A stretch of 64,000 bases of DNA, taken from contig NZ_CP096016.1 in assembly GCF_023650515.1 (NCBI RefSeq), positions 4,342,001 through 4,406,000 of the forward strand, written 5' to 3'. Every line of letters starts with the position of its first letter. Within the stretch, counting starts at the first letter, position 1. The translations under genes were made by a program, and so were the position numbers. The notes beneath the pieces are model-generated. The model did no database searches, was not told where the DNA came from, and was given only the letters and a program-made list of their open reading frames with translations. Source of the DNA: Alkalimarinus coralli. Its GTDB lineage: Bacteria; Pseudomonadota; Gammaproteobacteria; Pseudomonadales; Oleiphilaceae. Positions 33,621 to 43,690 of the stretch are shown here, piece by piece.

Positions 33621-34319
33621 ATGACTGATTCAGAAACAAAGCGCCATCACCGCCCAATACGAAGCTTTGTTATTCGTGGTGCCAGAATGACCTTAAGGCA
33701 GCAGAAAGGGTGGGATCAGTTATGGCCAGAGAAAGGCTGCTCACTCGATGATGGTATGCTTGACTACTCTGAGCTTTTCGGTGATCACTCTCAAGTGGTG
33801 CTGGAGATCGGTTTTGGCATGGGTGGGTCACTGGCAGAGATGGCTGGCAATAGCCCAGATACAGGGTATATCGGGGTAGAGGTTCATCGTCCGGGTGTCG
33901 GTGCAATTTTATGCACGATGAAAGAGAATTCGCTCGATAATATTCGTCTTTTCTGTGACGATGCCAATGAAGTCTTGGCGTGTTGTATTCCCGATGGTTC
34001 GCTTGACCGTGTTCAGCTCTACTTTCCTGACCCTTGGCATAAAGCACGGCATCATAAACGCCGGTTGGTACAACCGGACTTCGCACAAAAGATTCGCCAA
34101 AAGTTAAAAGTAGGTGGAATATTCCACATGGCCACTGACTGGGAGAACTATGCGGAGCATATGATGGAGGTTATGTCAGCCGCCGAAGGGTATGAAAACA
34201 TATCCGGCGAAGGTCAATATACGCCACGGCCAGACTATCGCCCCACCACCAAATTTGAAAAACGGGGAGAGCGATTAGGTCACGGTGTCTGGGATCTTAT
34301 TTTTAAGCGAATCGGTTAG
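33621..34319 (+). CDS. trmB: tRNA (guanine-N7-)-methyltransferase TrmB
   Basis: A 232-residue SAM-dependent enzyme forming m7G46 in tRNA. Visible are the SAM loop [29 protein letters not shown], the substrate-binding [18 protein letters not shown] and the C-terminal [20 protein letters not shown]. The ATG at 33621 was chosen over a TTG 33 nt upstream because GAGAGAG lies in front of it. A terminator shared with the convergent response-regulator gene follows. Confidence 0.95.
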   Translation: MTDSETKRHHRPIRSFVIRGARMTLRQQKGWDQLWPEKGCSLDDGMLDYSELFGDHSQVVLEIGFGMGGSLAEMAGNSPDTGYIGVEVHRPGVGAILCTMKENSLDNIRLFCDDANEVLACCIPDGSLDRVQLYFPDPWHKARHHKRRLVQPDFAQKIRQKLKVGGIFHMATDWENYAEHMMEVMSAAEGYENISGEGQYTPRPDYRPTTKFEKRGERLGHGVWDLIFKRIG

Positions 34320-34328
34320 TATCGACTT

Positions 34329-34355
34329 AGCCTTGCGTTTGGCAAGGCTGCTTTA
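34329..34355. terminator. Terminator between convergent trmB and the response-regulator gene
   Basis: AGCCTTGC (34329-34336), loop GTTTG, GCAAGGCT (34342-34349): a perfect 8-bp stem 10 nt past the trmB stop, followed by GCTTTAC. Confidence 0.65.
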
Positions 34356-34358
34356 CAC

Positions 34359-35990
34359 TTAGTGTCTTACCGCCGTTAGCTGTTCTAATTTGCCTTTTAA
34401 AAACTGGTAACGCTTAAACTGTTTGTGATCTTCTTTGATGTGACTGACTCTGTCCAGGCATTGCTGGCAGAGTTTGATGCTTTCGCTGCTGTCTTGCTCA
34501 GACGGAATAAGCTTCATCAACACCTGTGTCATGTTTAAATTGAGTGCCGGGTGTTTCGGGGAATAGGTCAGCGCATCTTGAAAGACTTCAATTGCTTCGC
34601 GATGATTGCCTGAGTCAACATGGTGAATGCCAACTTTATTCAGCTCCGCCGCCTTAGCGCGGTTTTGCCACGATACCGGCTCATCCCTTAATGCCTCAAT
34701 TTTCTTCAGTACGTCTGGGTTATTGCCATGGATGGCGGAAATTTGCGCTAACACCAACTCTGCATCGTCTTCTTTATTCATTGTAAAAAGGGTTTGGGCA
34801 TACTCCATGGCCACTTCAGGAGGTAGTTCTGCCGCTATCATTACATAAAAATTTTGGGCTTCGTTTAGTGCCTGTTCTGCCTGATCTTCCTGGTCACAGG
34901 TTTGATGGACACGTGCTTTGATCATGTTTGATTGGAAACCGACGCTTTCTTCTTCGCCAAAACGGTTTTGAGCTTTGTTAATTGCCGCCAAAGCTTCTTC
35001 GGATCGACTGAGCTTTAGTGAATGTTCTAATGCTGTAGAGGTTTCGTGCAGGCAGCGGGCAAAGTTAAGATAGTTATTGGCATTTTGGTGAACCGATTGT
35101 TCGCCGTGCTCAGTCGCATTTCTGAATGCTTCAGTGGCGATTTCGTAGTCTTGATTTTCCAGGCAAAGTTCACCCAATCGAACATGACGCTGAATGGCTC
35201 TCGGTGAATGGGATACAGCTTCAAAAAGTGTGTCTTGTGCGGCTTTTTTTCGTTTGGTTGCAACGAATATGTCTGCAAGCAAATCATAGGCGATCAAACA
35301 AAGCGGGTTGTGCTCAAGAATTTCTTGCAGAATGGGTTCTGCGATGGAGTATTGTTCTTCTAAAATGGCGACTTTTGCCAAGCCAATTTTTGCCCATAAC
35401 AGAGGACGTGTTTTGAGCACTTCATTATAAACAGCCTTGGCTTCTTCATAGCGTTGGGTTTGCAGCAGCAGCGTGGCCTTGGTTTTATGGCACCAGCTGG
35501 AGTACTTGCTTCGTTTGCGTATTTTCTGTTCGCAGAGGTAAATAGCCTCATCAATATCATCGCAATCCATGGCGTATTTGATGTCGTAAAGCGCTTCCGA
35601 GTCTATCAACAGATTGTCGAGCCGCTGCTTTAACGAGTCACGGGTAATTGGTTTGCTAATGTAGGCGTCGGGTTGATACTCGATGGCGCCTAGTACCATG
35701 TCTTTGGTGGTGTCAGCAGACATCATGATAAAAAGCGACGCGTGTTTGAGGAACTTCCGATGCCTTAGTTCTTCCAGTACCTGCTGGCCATTTTTTGCAC
35801 CGAGATTGTAGTCACATAACAGCACATCAAACATGCCGTTCTGGCATTTTTCGACCGCCTCGACGCCGTCAGATGCAAAATCAATAAACCAGGCACCATA
35901 AGACTTCAGGTACTCCTCCATAATCATCCGTAGCTTGATATTGCTATCGACAATTAGAAACCGGGTTTGGTTGTATTCCCTAAAATACAT
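34359..35990 (-). CDS. Response regulator with TPR effector region
   Basis: A ~543-residue protein: an N-terminal CheY-like receiver (about residues 8-130; FLIVDSNIKLRMIMEEYL, the phospho-acceptor aspartate in VLLCDYNLG, MMSADTT and the conserved lysine in YISKPIT), followed by about ten TPR-like helical pairs to the C terminus. There is no DNA-binding or catalytic output, so signalling is probably through protein contacts. Comparable receiver-TPR proteins are known in Pseudomonas and Marinobacter with undefined partners. The ATG at 35990 is chosen for AGGAA upstream; an ORF extends to 36023. No histidine kinase is adjacent. Confidence 0.85.
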   Translation of the reverse strand: MYFREYNQTRFLIVDSNIKLRMIMEEYLKSYGAWFIDFASDGVEAVEKCQNGMFDVLLCDYNLGAKNGQQVLEELRHRKFLKHASLFIMMSADTTKDMVLGAIEYQPDAYISKPITRDSLKQRLDNLLIDSEALYDIKYAMDCDDIDEAIYLCEQKIRKRSKYSSWCHKTKATLLLQTQRYEEAKAVYNEVLKTRPLLWAKIGLAKVAILEEQYSIAEPILQEILEHNPLCLIAYDLLADIFVATKRKKAAQDTLFEAVSHSPRAIQRHVRLGELCLENQDYEIATEAFRNATEHGEQSVHQNANNYLNFARCLHETSTALEHSLKLSRSEEALAAINKAQNRFGEEESVGFQSNMIKARVHQTCDQEDQAEQALNEAQNFYVMIAAELPPEVAMEYAQTLFTMNKEDDAELVLAQISAIHGNNPDVLKKIEALRDEPVSWQNRAKAAELNKVGIHHVDSGNHREAIEVFQDALTYSPKHPALNLNMTQVLMKLIPSEQDSSESIKLCQQCLDRVSHIKEDHKQFKRYQFLKGKLEQLTAVRH

Positions 35991-36107
35991 CGAGAGGTTA
36001 TTCCTGTTACGCGCGCGGCACATAAATGATGAAGACAGCTTTCACTATAGCTTGTTTTTTTTAGAACGAAAATAGTTGGGGCCGTATCGTGCGAATCGAT
36101 AACCTGA

Positions 36108-37253
36108 TTACAAAAACCGGTCTAATAGCTGATTGAGAAAAAGGTGGCCTTTTGGGGTTGCTTGCAACAGTCCCGGTTCGATCAGTCCGTCTTTTCTTGC
36201 CTGGGACAGGGCTGGTTCAAGCGTCTCGACAGGAAGGCCGGTATGACTTGAATATAGCGCTTCTGATACACCCTCGTTCAAGCGCATGGCGTTCATCAGG
36301 AACTCAAGGGGCAGGTCTTCGGCGGCCAGTTGCTGGCTTGAGGCCCGGTAGCTGTCAATCCGTTTTAGGTAGGCATCGGGCTGCCGGGTTTTCTGGTAGC
36401 GCAAAATGGTGGGCTCAGAAGACTCAATAACCGAAACTTTGCCATGAGCGCCGGCGCCGATCCCCAAATAGTCACCAAACTGCCAATAGTTTAGGTTGTG
36501 TTTGGCCCGGTGCCCTGCTGTGGCGTATGCAGACACTTCGTACTGGTTTAGGTTATGACGCTTGAGAAGTGCTTGTCCGGCTTCTTGTATCTGCCACAAT
36601 TCATCGTCTTCTGGCAGGGTGGGAGGCCGGCTGTAAAACGCGGTATTGGGTTCAATGGTAAGCTGGTACCAAGACAGGTGAGGGGGGGCAAAAGATAAGG
36701 CTATCTCCAGATCAAGCAGTGCTTGTTCTTCGGTTTGACCCGGTAGGCCGTGCATCAGATCGAGATTAAAATTATCGAAACCACTTTGTTGGGCGATGGT
36801 GATCGCCTGCTGTGCCTCATTGCCGCCATGTATTCTGCCCAGCGCTTGCAGTTTTTGTTCATCAAAGCTCTGAATACCTAACGAAAGCCTGTTGATGCCT
36901 GCTTCTCTGTATCCTGCGAAGCTCTTTTGCTCGACGGTTCCGGGGTTGGCCTCCATGGTGATCTCGATATCATCTGCCCAGTCTATTTGGCCTTTGATTC
37001 GACTAAGAAGTTCACGATAAAAGTCAGGAGAGAGAAGGCTGGGCGTCCCACCACCGATAAATATCGAACCCAGCGGTCTTCCTTGAACAAAACGCAGGTC
37101 GTGCTCCAGGTCACAGCTGAGTGCGGCCAAATAGGCGTTTTCCGGAATCTGTTGGCTGGTGTGAGAGTTAAAATCGCAGTACGGGCATTTTCGAATGCAC
37201 CAAGGGGTGTGAATGTAGAGACTGAGTGGCGGCAATTCGGTAAGTTGAATCAT
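36108..37253 (-). CDS. hemW: Radical SAM heme chaperone HemW
   Basis: A 381-residue radical SAM protein formerly called oxygen-independent coproporphyrinogen oxidase-like. The iron-sulfur motif is CIRKCPYC (Cys19, Cys23, Cys26); FIGGGTPSLLSP, MEANPGTVEQ, GINRLSLGIQSFDEQKLQALGRIH and LMHGLPGQT follow. The extra N-terminal cysteine segment of true HemN is missing. HemW binds heme and delivers it to respiratory enzymes. It lies just downstream of rdgB on the same strand, the arrangement known in Pseudomonas and E. coli. Confidence 0.93.
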   Translation of the reverse strand: MIQLTELPPLSLYIHTPWCIRKCPYCDFNSHTSQQIPENAYLAALSCDLEHDLRFVQGRPLGSIFIGGGTPSLLSPDFYRELLSRIKGQIDWADDIEITMEANPGTVEQKSFAGYREAGINRLSLGIQSFDEQKLQALGRIHGGNEAQQAITIAQQSGFDNFNLDLMHGLPGQTEEQALLDLEIALSFAPPHLSWYQLTIEPNTAFYSRPPTLPEDDELWQIQEAGQALLKRHNLNQYEVSAYATAGHRAKHNLNYWQFGDYLGIGAGAHGKVSVIESSEPTILRYQKTRQPDAYLKRIDSYRASSQQLAAEDLPLEFLMNAMRLNEGVSEALYSSHTGLPVETLEPALSQARKDGLIEPGLLQATPKGHLFLNQLLDRFL

Positions 37254-37354
37254 GTTTTACATCTTGTACCTGGGGGCCGATTCTGAGAATCTCGATCTGC
37301 AATGCATCGACGCAGACAATCAACTGTTCTTGAACGACCGTGTTTAACCCGTTT

Positions 37355-37945
37355 TTAACCTTGAGACATCAGCTTGATAAGCTTTCGCAGCGCTTGACCT
37401 CGATGGCTCAGGCTGTTTTTCTCGTCGCGACTAAGCTCTGCTGATGAACACTGCTTTGAGGGAACCCAAAACAATGGATCGTAACCAAAGCCCTGTTCAC
37501 CCGCCGGAGCTTCAAGAATGGTGCCTTCCCAGCTCCCCTGACAAACGATAGGGGTGGGGTCTGCCGGATGTTTAAGGTAGACCAGTACGCATTGAAAGCG
37601 GGCCGTTCGGTTTTCAGGTGTCACGCCACTGAGTTCTTGCAGAAGTTTTTGATTATTGGCCGCATCATTGGCCTCGTCTCCTGCGTAGCGGGCAGAGTAG
37701 ATACCGGGCGCACCATTTAAGGCATCAACTTCCAGCCCTGAATCATCTGCAATGGCGGGAAGCCCGGATATTTCACTGGCATGACGCGCTTTGAGGATGG
37801 CGTTTTCGATAAACGTGAGCCCGGTCTCTTCAACCGAAGTGACGTTAAACTCGGACTGTGGCAACACCTCGATATCTAGCGGGTTTAACAGTTGGTTGAA
37901 TTCGTTAAGTTTACCCTTGTTGCCACTTGCCAAAACCACTTTCAT
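37355..37945 (-). CDS. rdgB: XTP/dITP diphosphatase RdgB
   Basis: A 196-residue Ham1/ITPase-family pyrophosphatase that removes dITP and XTP from the nucleotide pool. Motifs: [17 protein letters not shown] at the start, [42 protein letters not shown] and [11 protein letters not shown]. Full length. It lies between the DUF4426 gene and hemW in a minus-strand block metX-metW-DUF4426-rdgB-hemW, likely an operon at least in part. Confidence 0.95.
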   Translation of the reverse strand: MKVVLASGNKGKLNEFNQLLNPLDIEVLPQSEFNVTSVEETGLTFIENAILKARHASEISGLPAIADDSGLEVDALNGAPGIYSARYAGDEANDAANNQKLLQELSGVTPENRTARFQCVLVYLKHPADPTPIVCQGSWEGTILEAPAGEQGFGYDPLFWVPSKQCSSAELSRDEKNSLSHRGQALRKLIKLMSQG

Positions 37946-38009
37946 ATCTGCTATTTCTCTCAGGGTGTCGATTGACTCTCAATTAATTTGCCGCTGTCGT
38001 TGGTGACGA

Positions 38010-38555
38010 CTAGTCGTTATAAAACGTTTGACTAAAACGCAGCTTTAATGGCTTCTTCTGCCCTTCGGGTATTGCTGAAACATTAAATGTCAGCACTTCT
38101 CCCTGCAAATACTGAATTTCAGCAATGTAGTAGATTGCCTTGCCTTCCTTAATTCGTCGAAAACCCAGATGTTGTTGCTGTTGAATGTCGTTGATCATCA
38201 TACCTTCAACTTGAGCGGCTGTAGGCTCAAACACTCCAGACTTTGCCTTTTTCAACACACTGATATTGACGACGCCGACTGCCCGGCTGCGAACGATGTC
38301 ATATTGCTTTGCTACGTCGGGCGTTAAAAATGTGCTGGCAAACGCGCTGTAGTGAACTTCGTAGTCACCAAAGCTCTCTTTTTGCTCGGCAAAGGCATTC
38401 TGGTTTGCCAAAAATAACAGTGAGCTGACAGCGATCATTAGTTTTAAGTAGCGCGGCAGCGTGGAGAGCATCATTGTCAGGGTGGTTAGCATAGATGCCA
38501 CGTATGAAGACTGTCCTGGCTGCGAAGATAAACGAGCTTGAGCTGAAATAAACAT
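38010..38555 (-). CDS. DUF4426-domain exported protein
   Basis: A 181-residue protein. After a hydrophobic segment ending ANQNAFA (about residue 57) comes the DUF4426 domain: FGDYEVHYSAFASTFLTPDVAKQY, SRAVGVVNISVL, and GEVLTFNVSAIPEGQ. Its function is unknown; it is probably periplasmic. AGGAGG directly precedes the ATG at 38555, which argues for this start even though it gives an unusually long region ahead of the signal segment; internal methionines would give a normal signal peptide. It is coupled to metW upstream (15-nt gap), as in Pseudomonas. Confidence 0.8.
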   Translation of the reverse strand: MFISAQARLSSQPGQSSYVASMLTTLTMMLSTLPRYLKLMIAVSSLLFLANQNAFAEQKESFGDYEVHYSAFASTFLTPDVAKQYDIVRSRAVGVVNISVLKKAKSGVFEPTAAQVEGMMINDIQQQQHLGFRRIKEGKAIYYIAEIQYLQGEVLTFNVSAIPEGQKKPLKLRFSQTFYND

Positions 38556-38570
38556 AACGCCTCCTGTCCG

Positions 38571-39164
38571 TTAGCGGGTAATTCTGTATATTGCGATCTC
38601 GCCAAGCATATTTGGCCACATATGAATGAACCAGCGATCCTGATGCTCTCTATCCACAACGGTGCGGTCGAGGATATGAATGTTTTTCTGTACGCATAGC
38701 GCCTCAAAATCCTTGAACGTGCACAAATGGATATTTGGCGTGTTATACCAAGTATAGGGCAATGCTTCGGATATTGGCATTCGGCCTTTACGCATTAAGT
38801 AAAACCGCGTTCGCCAGTAGGCGAAGTTTGGAAACGTCACAATGCACTCTTTGCCTAATCGCAACATCTCATCAAGCATGACGTCTGGCTGCCTTAGGGC
38901 TTGCAGTGCCTGCGTCATTATCACGGTATCAAAGCGGTTGCTCTGGAAATTAGACAAGCCTTTGGCGTCAAGGTTCTGCTCCAGTACATTAACACCCTTA
39001 TTGATGCAGCTTGTGATGTTTGATGCACTGATTTCAAGCCCATAACCCTTGACTTGTTTATTATTCTGCAAGTGCTCTAGCAGTGTGCCATCGCCGCAGC
39101 CAACATCAAGGACATTTGATTTGGGTTGAACCCACTGTTCGATGATTTTTAGATCGGCACGCAT
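38571..39164 (-). CDS. metW: Methionine biosynthesis protein MetW
   Basis: A 197-residue class I methyltransferase-like protein: [20 protein letters not shown] then VGCGDGTLLEHL (SAM-binding loop), QNLDAKGLSNF, FDTVIMTQALQALRQPDVML, and ECIVTFPNFAYWRTRFYL. MetW works with MetX in homoserine acylation in proteobacteria. The ATG at 39164 is chosen: it overlaps the metX stop (TGATG) and is preceded by AAGGAG inside metX, giving translational coupling. An in-frame GTG nine bases upstream is less likely. Confidence 0.94.
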   Translation of the reverse strand: MRADLKIIEQWVQPKSNVLDVGCGDGTLLEHLQNNKQVKGYGLEISASNITSCINKGVNVLEQNLDAKGLSNFQSNRFDTVIMTQALQALRQPDVMLDEMLRLGKECIVTFPNFAYWRTRFYLMRKGRMPISEALPYTWYNTPNIHLCTFKDFEALCVQKNIHILDRTVVDREHQDRWFIHMWPNMLGEIAIYRITR

Positions 39165-40309
39165 CAGCAACACTCCTTGGCAACACGGTTCATGAAAGCG
39201 GAAAACACATCCATATAACGAGGTGTCGGGATTAGAAATGCATCGTGCCCATGAGGTGCATCGATTTCGGTGTAACTCACATGTTTGTCTGCCTTGATTA
39301 GCTCATCCACCAGTATTTCCGAGCGCTCGGGTGAAAAACGCCAGTCAGTACTAAAGGAGATAACCATGAATTTACACAGGGCTTTTGTTAATGCGTTTTT
39401 AAGCTCGCCGTCGTAGTCTTTTGCCGGGTCAAAATAATCGAGTGCTCGCGTCATCAGTAGATAAGTGTTGGCATCAAAGTTTTCGGAGAACCGTTCACCT
39501 TGGTAGTTAAGGTAACTCTCGACTTCAAACTCAACATCGTATCCAAACTTGAAGGCTTTGTTGCGCATATCCCTGCCAAACTTCTCGCCCATGGCGGCGT
39601 CTGATAAGTAGGTGATATGCCCGACCATTCTAGCCAGCATCAACCCTTTCTTTGGGATTGTATCGTGCTCGAAATAGCGGCCGTCATGGAATGATGGGTC
39701 TGAAGTGATCGCTTTTCGGGCCACTTCATTAAATGCGATATTCTGAGCGGTCAGTTTAGGGGTCGAGGCTATAATAACTGCATTATTGATACGCTCAGGG
39801 TAGTCAATCGACCATTGCAGTGCCTGCATACCGCCCAAGCTACCTCCAATGACAGCGGCCCACTGCTGAATGCCCAGTTTATCTGCCAGTCGGGCCTGGC
39901 TAACCACCCAGTCTTTAACGGTAACGACCGGAAACTCAGGGCCGTAGGGTGCATTCGTGTCGGGGTTAATGCTGGTGGGGCCGGTACTGCCATGGCAGCC
40001 GCCCAGATTATTGAGACTAACGACAAAAAAACGAGAGGTATCAATGGGTTTTCCGGGGCCGATACAGCTATCCCACCAGCCTGGCTTTTTTTCGTCCATT
40101 GAGTGGAAGCCTGCCGCATGGTGGTGTCCGCTTAATGCGTGGCAGATCAAAACGGCATTGCTGGCATCGCTATTCAGCTGGCCGTATGTCTCGTATATCA
40201 GATCATATTCTGGCAGCACCTTACCACATTGAAGTGTTAACGGTTGGTCAAAATGTATTGTCTGGGGCGTCACCAGACCGACTGAATCTATCGGTAGTGT
40301 TTCGGGCAT
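39164..40309 (-). CDS. metX: Homoserine O-acyltransferase MetX
   Basis: A 381-residue alpha/beta-hydrolase-fold enzyme acylating homoserine for methionine synthesis. The nucleophile elbow is [10 protein letters not shown], the substrate region is [22 protein letters not shown] beginning near residue 102, and the catalytic histidine is in the final [10 protein letters not shown]. Whether acetyl- or succinyl-CoA is used cannot be decided by eye. It is the first gene of a minus-strand block with metW. AAGAGCC precedes the ATG. Confidence 0.94.
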   Translation of the reverse strand: MPETLPIDSVGLVTPQTIHFDQPLTLQCGKVLPEYDLIYETYGQLNSDASNAVLICHALSGHHHAAGFHSMDEKKPGWWDSCIGPGKPIDTSRFFVVSLNNLGGCHGSTGPTSINPDTNAPYGPEFPVVTVKDWVVSQARLADKLGIQQWAAVIGGSLGGMQALQWSIDYPERINNAVIIASTPKLTAQNIAFNEVARKAITSDPSFHDGRYFEHDTIPKKGLMLARMVGHITYLSDAAMGEKFGRDMRNKAFKFGYDVEFEVESYLNYQGERFSENFDANTYLLMTRALDYFDPAKDYDGELKNALTKALCKFMVISFSTDWRFSPERSEILVDELIKADKHVSYTEIDAPHGHDAFLIPTPRYMDVFSAFMNRVAKECC

Positions 40310-40518
40310 TGGCTCTTTCTGGGTGCGTTAATATCTGAGTGCGTTAATAACCGTGGAAAGGCAGTGTAAAGGTAAGCCGTTATGGGTGGCAAGGGGAAAG
40401 TGGTCAGTCACGGTTATTAACTGAAGAAATGGCAGGATTTGGAAGCCAAACCCTGCTTCTGCCGTACCTTCTTTCAGGGCAATTATTGGTTGCAATGGTA
40501 CCCCGTGCTATTTACGTC

Positions 40519-42483
40519 CTAGCCTGCTAGCCCTGCAATATTGACTACCTTCTGCTGTAGCTGAACCGGGGCAGGCTTACGGAAATGGCGCTGAATACTT
40601 TCTGCAATCATCAGCTGTTTCTGGTTGTCGTTGATCATCGCTTTCAGCTGCTCGCGTTGAGCCTTGGCATCTTTATTACTGCGAGAGAGAGCCTTGATGC
40701 GCCTGATTTGGTGCTCAAGCAATTGTTTCTGTTCCAGTGTGTATTGCATGATCGGTAGCAGTGCTTCATCAGGCCAGGTGGTGGACTCATGCAAAATCCG
40801 GTTATGAATAAGTCTCGCTTCGCCCACTAGCGTGTCGAAGAAGCGTTTAATCAATAACGTTTGCTCTGTCATGATATTGCGCGGGTCGCGGCGGAAACTG
40901 TCGGCTTTACTCTTAAGCTCTCGCAATGCGCGTACGTGTTTTGCGGTAGAAAACGGCTTGGGGTGCAGGTGCTGCGCTCGGGTGTCTTCGGTATACCGTT
41001 TGTAAATCGACAACACCATTTTTTCCGCAAGTCGTGCTTCGCTGGCCAGATTGTTGAGGTCATGGTCTATAAAGTCGAATAGCTTACCCATTTCCCGGTT
41101 CATACCAATGGTGGTCCAGCTATCTTTCATCCGTTCACGGGTGTTGCGAATCTGCTCTTCAAGCCGCTCTTCCGATATCAGGCTCTGCAGTATCTCACCT
41201 TGCGACTTCATTAGACGCCGACTGGAGCGAAGTGTGATGAGCTTTTTGTAGTAGAAGTCGTAATCTTTCTGGGTTTTTTCGGTCAGGTCTTTCATCAGCT
41301 CTTTGCTGACACCTTTATCCTGGTACTCTTCCAGTTGCTCTGACAGTGACTGCATACGGGCAGAGAGTATGGCCTGGCTATTCTGTAGCATACCCAGAAT
41401 GTCATTGAGCAACGTTTTGGTAATCAGTCGCTCTTTTTCCGCCAGGATGCGTTCGCTGATTAAGGTTTCGAGTTGTGGCAGTGCACTTTTCTCGTAGAGG
41501 GCTTGATCTCCTTTCACCTTGCCAATCAACGCCTGCTTTGCAGAAAGGGGAAGAACATCCTCAACGGCCATGCTGAGGTGGTCTGCGGTGTATTCTTGAA
41601 CCTTCTTAATTGACTGCTGAACGTACTCTTCGCCTTGAAGGTCATCCCACAATACATCGATTTTGTTAAGAACGGCGAACCGCCCGGCACTGTGGTCTGC
41701 GTTATCAGTGGTTATGTAATCTTGCCAGATGGTCAGGTCACTGGCGGTGACACCGGTATCAGCGCTGAGTAGGAAAATCACCGCATGGGCGCTGGGGATC
41801 ATGCTGATTGTTAGTTCAGGCTCTGACCCGAGTGCGTTGAGACCTGGGGTGTCCAGTATTCTCAAGCCGCGCTCCAACAATGGGTTTTGCATGCTGATTT
41901 TGGCGTGTCGCCAAGCCGGGATGATTACCATATTCCTGTTGTTGGGGTCATGATCAAGCATGTCTTCATGAAATCCGAGGCTTTTGGCTTCTTCAATACT
42001 GACGCTATGGGTTTTAGCGACTTCATCAAGGCTGCTTTTCATGGTCTCAGGTGAAGAGATATCCAGCTCAATGGTGGTCCACCGCTCTGGCTGTTTGTCT
42101 AGTTGAGCGAGTGTTGACTCTTCCTTTCGGGTTTCGATTGGCAGTAAAGTAAGATAATTCTTTCCGCTGGCTCGGTCGTAAAAAATTTCAGTTGGGCACA
42201 TGGTTGTGCGTCCAGCCTGGGAGGGCAGCATTCTTTGACCAAATTCAGAGAAAAAGAGTGCATTGATCAGCTCCGTCTTTCCTCGGGAGTACTCACCTAC
42301 AAAGGCAAGCGTCAGCTCATCTTCCTTAAGGAGTTTAATGCCTCGCTGCAGACGACTGGCGATGTCATCTGAATAGAGTTCATTGCTCTGTAGCCAGTCT
42401 TGATATCTGGCTAGCTCGCGGATTAAGTTTTTCTTCCAACCATAATAGGCTTCTACCTGATGTGAAAGGCTGCCTGTACTCAT
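40519..42483 (-). CDS. Bacterial dynamin-like GTPase
   Basis: A 654-residue large GTPase. G1 is GEYSRGKT (residues 63-70), the switch I region is GRTTMCPTE, G3 is LDTPGLNALG (about 213-222) and G4 is LNKIDVL. The remainder (about 340-640) is helical and coiled-coil-like, as in the stalk of bacterial dynamin-like proteins, with basic stretches (RRIKALSRSNKDAKAQR) but no clear transmembrane paddle. Members remodel or protect membranes, some in phage or stress defence; here the role is unknown. It stands alone between metX and yggT, a place usually occupied by other genes in Pseudomonas. Candidate -10 box TATAAT at about 42544-42549 on the minus strand. Confidence 0.85.
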   Translation of the reverse strand: MSTGSLSHQVEAYYGWKKNLIRELARYQDWLQSNELYSDDIASRLQRGIKLLKEDELTLAFVGEYSRGKTELINALFFSEFGQRMLPSQAGRTTMCPTEIFYDRASGKNYLTLLPIETRKEESTLAQLDKQPERWTTIELDISSPETMKSSLDEVAKTHSVSIEEAKSLGFHEDMLDHDPNNRNMVIIPAWRHAKISMQNPLLERGLRILDTPGLNALGSEPELTISMIPSAHAVIFLLSADTGVTASDLTIWQDYITTDNADHSAGRFAVLNKIDVLWDDLQGEEYVQQSIKKVQEYTADHLSMAVEDVLPLSAKQALIGKVKGDQALYEKSALPQLETLISERILAEKERLITKTLLNDILGMLQNSQAILSARMQSLSEQLEEYQDKGVSKELMKDLTEKTQKDYDFYYKKLITLRSSRRLMKSQGEILQSLISEERLEEQIRNTRERMKDSWTTIGMNREMGKLFDFIDHDLNNLASEARLAEKMVLSIYKRYTEDTRAQHLHPKPFSTAKHVRALRELKSKADSFRRDPRNIMTEQTLLIKRFFDTLVGEARLIHNRILHESTTWPDEALLPIMQYTLEQKQLLEHQIRRIKALSRSNKDAKAQREQLKAMINDNQKQLMIAESIQRHFRKPAPVQLQQKVVNIAGLAG

Positions 42484-42863
42484 GCTTGAATCCCCGAAAA
42501 ATAGATTAGTCTGATCATAAATTGAGCTGAATTTGGCTATCTTTCGATTATAGAAAGAGTTTTTGAATTAGTCTTTAGGCTGACCCGCTCTTTGGCAGGT
42601 CGAAATCTGCTCATGGTCATAGAAGTGCGAGGTTTTTTGAATAAAATTCAATTAAATCAGCGGTATAGTGACCTTCTGCTGTGAAGGGGGAGAGATGTTG
42701 TTTTATGTAAAAACTTGTTATTAAAGGTGTTTTTGTCTGTGAGAGGGGGGGGTAACCAGAGTCGCGGTTATTTTCGCAACTCCGGTAGTTGATATCGCTG
42801 CTTTTGCCCGCACCTCTTACTGCCTTGTCGCTATCGTGGCATAGAGTCAGTGGTGCTAATCGA
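42484..42863. other. 380-bp intergenic region without a gene
   Basis: Contains the dynamin promoter region on its left and, at about 42757-42784, an imperfect hairpin (CCaGAGTcGCG / CGCaACTCcGG) that may end the yggT transcript. A G-tract (GAGAGGGGGGGG) precedes it. No ORF with start signals. Confidence 0.5.
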
Positions 42864-43451
42864 TTAGATAAACATCGCCAATGCCAGAGGCAGGTATGTC
42901 GCCTGCATAAATGAGAGCAGAACTTTTTTCAGTATCATGATGATAAAAAATACAAATATTGGAGAGATATCAATCCCGCCCATATCTGGCAACATTTTCC
43001 GGATAGGGTTGGTGACAGGGGCCAGTAGCTGATGAATCAGAATAATAGCCGGGTTGTGACTTTGTGGTGCTATCCAGCTAACGATGACCATGATAATGAG
43101 GCTGAAAAAGTAAATCTGAAGGAAAAGGTTAAGAATCAGAAGCACAGACCATATCACCAGTTTGATTGGGTCAATGGCTCCGCCACTGATCAGTATTGCC
43201 AGCAACGCACCAAGCATCTGAACAGCGAGTGCCAATAGAAGGCTTGAGGTATCGACGCCCCCGATACCGGGAACAACCCGCCTGATAGGCATAAGCAAAG
43301 GGTTGGTTGCCTTCAGGATGAATTGAGAAATGGGGTTATAAAAGTCTGCACGAACCAGTTGAAAGAGGAAGCGCAACAGAATGACTAATAGATAGAGGCC
43401 AAAAAACAGGTTAATGAACATCAGGCCAATCTCAGACAAAAGAGAATCCAT
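42864..43451 (-). CDS. yggT: YggT-family integral membrane protein
   Basis: A 195-residue protein with two YggT repeats, each of two hydrophobic segments: LVRADFYNPISQFILKATNP with PIRRVVPGIGG in the first, and SWIAPQSHNPAIILIHQLL with PIRKMLPDMGGIDISPI in the second. The family is linked to osmotic tolerance and cell-shape proteins but its molecular role is unclear. It normally follows proC; here a MITE copy (43498-43638) separates the two. Confidence 0.9.
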   Translation of the reverse strand: MDSLLSEIGLMFINLFFGLYLLVILLRFLFQLVRADFYNPISQFILKATNPLLMPIRRVVPGIGGVDTSSLLLALAVQMLGALLAILISGGAIDPIKLVIWSVLLILNLFLQIYFFSLIIMVIVSWIAPQSHNPAIILIHQLLAPVTNPIRKMLPDMGGIDISPIFVFFIIMILKKVLLSFMQATYLPLALAMFI

Positions 43452-43497
43452 TTTTAACTCCGGGTTAGGCTGTGTTATCAGCGAAGTGAATCATGTT

Positions 43498-43638
43498 GAG
43501 ACCTTTGCACGACTACTGCGCTTACAAATACAGCGTTAAAAAATGACTCAAAATGCTCATTTATTACTCATAAACTGCGCTTTTTCTTCATTTTTTGCCT
43601 TGTCTTTGCTTCGCTCGTAACGCCGTGCAAAAGGTCTC
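43498..43638. mobile_element. MITE-like element, copy 3 (141 bp)
   Basis: Begins GAGACCTTTGCACGACTACT and ends CGTGCAAAAGGTCTC, with flanking 5-bp direct repeats ATGTT (43493-43497 and 43639-43643). It sits between proC and yggT, genes that are usually adjacent, so it interrupts a likely operon. Confidence 0.87.
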
Positions 43639-43690
43639 ATGTTAAGTTATTATCATTACGATGTTAATTCAGTCTATAGCTGCGCCGCTA

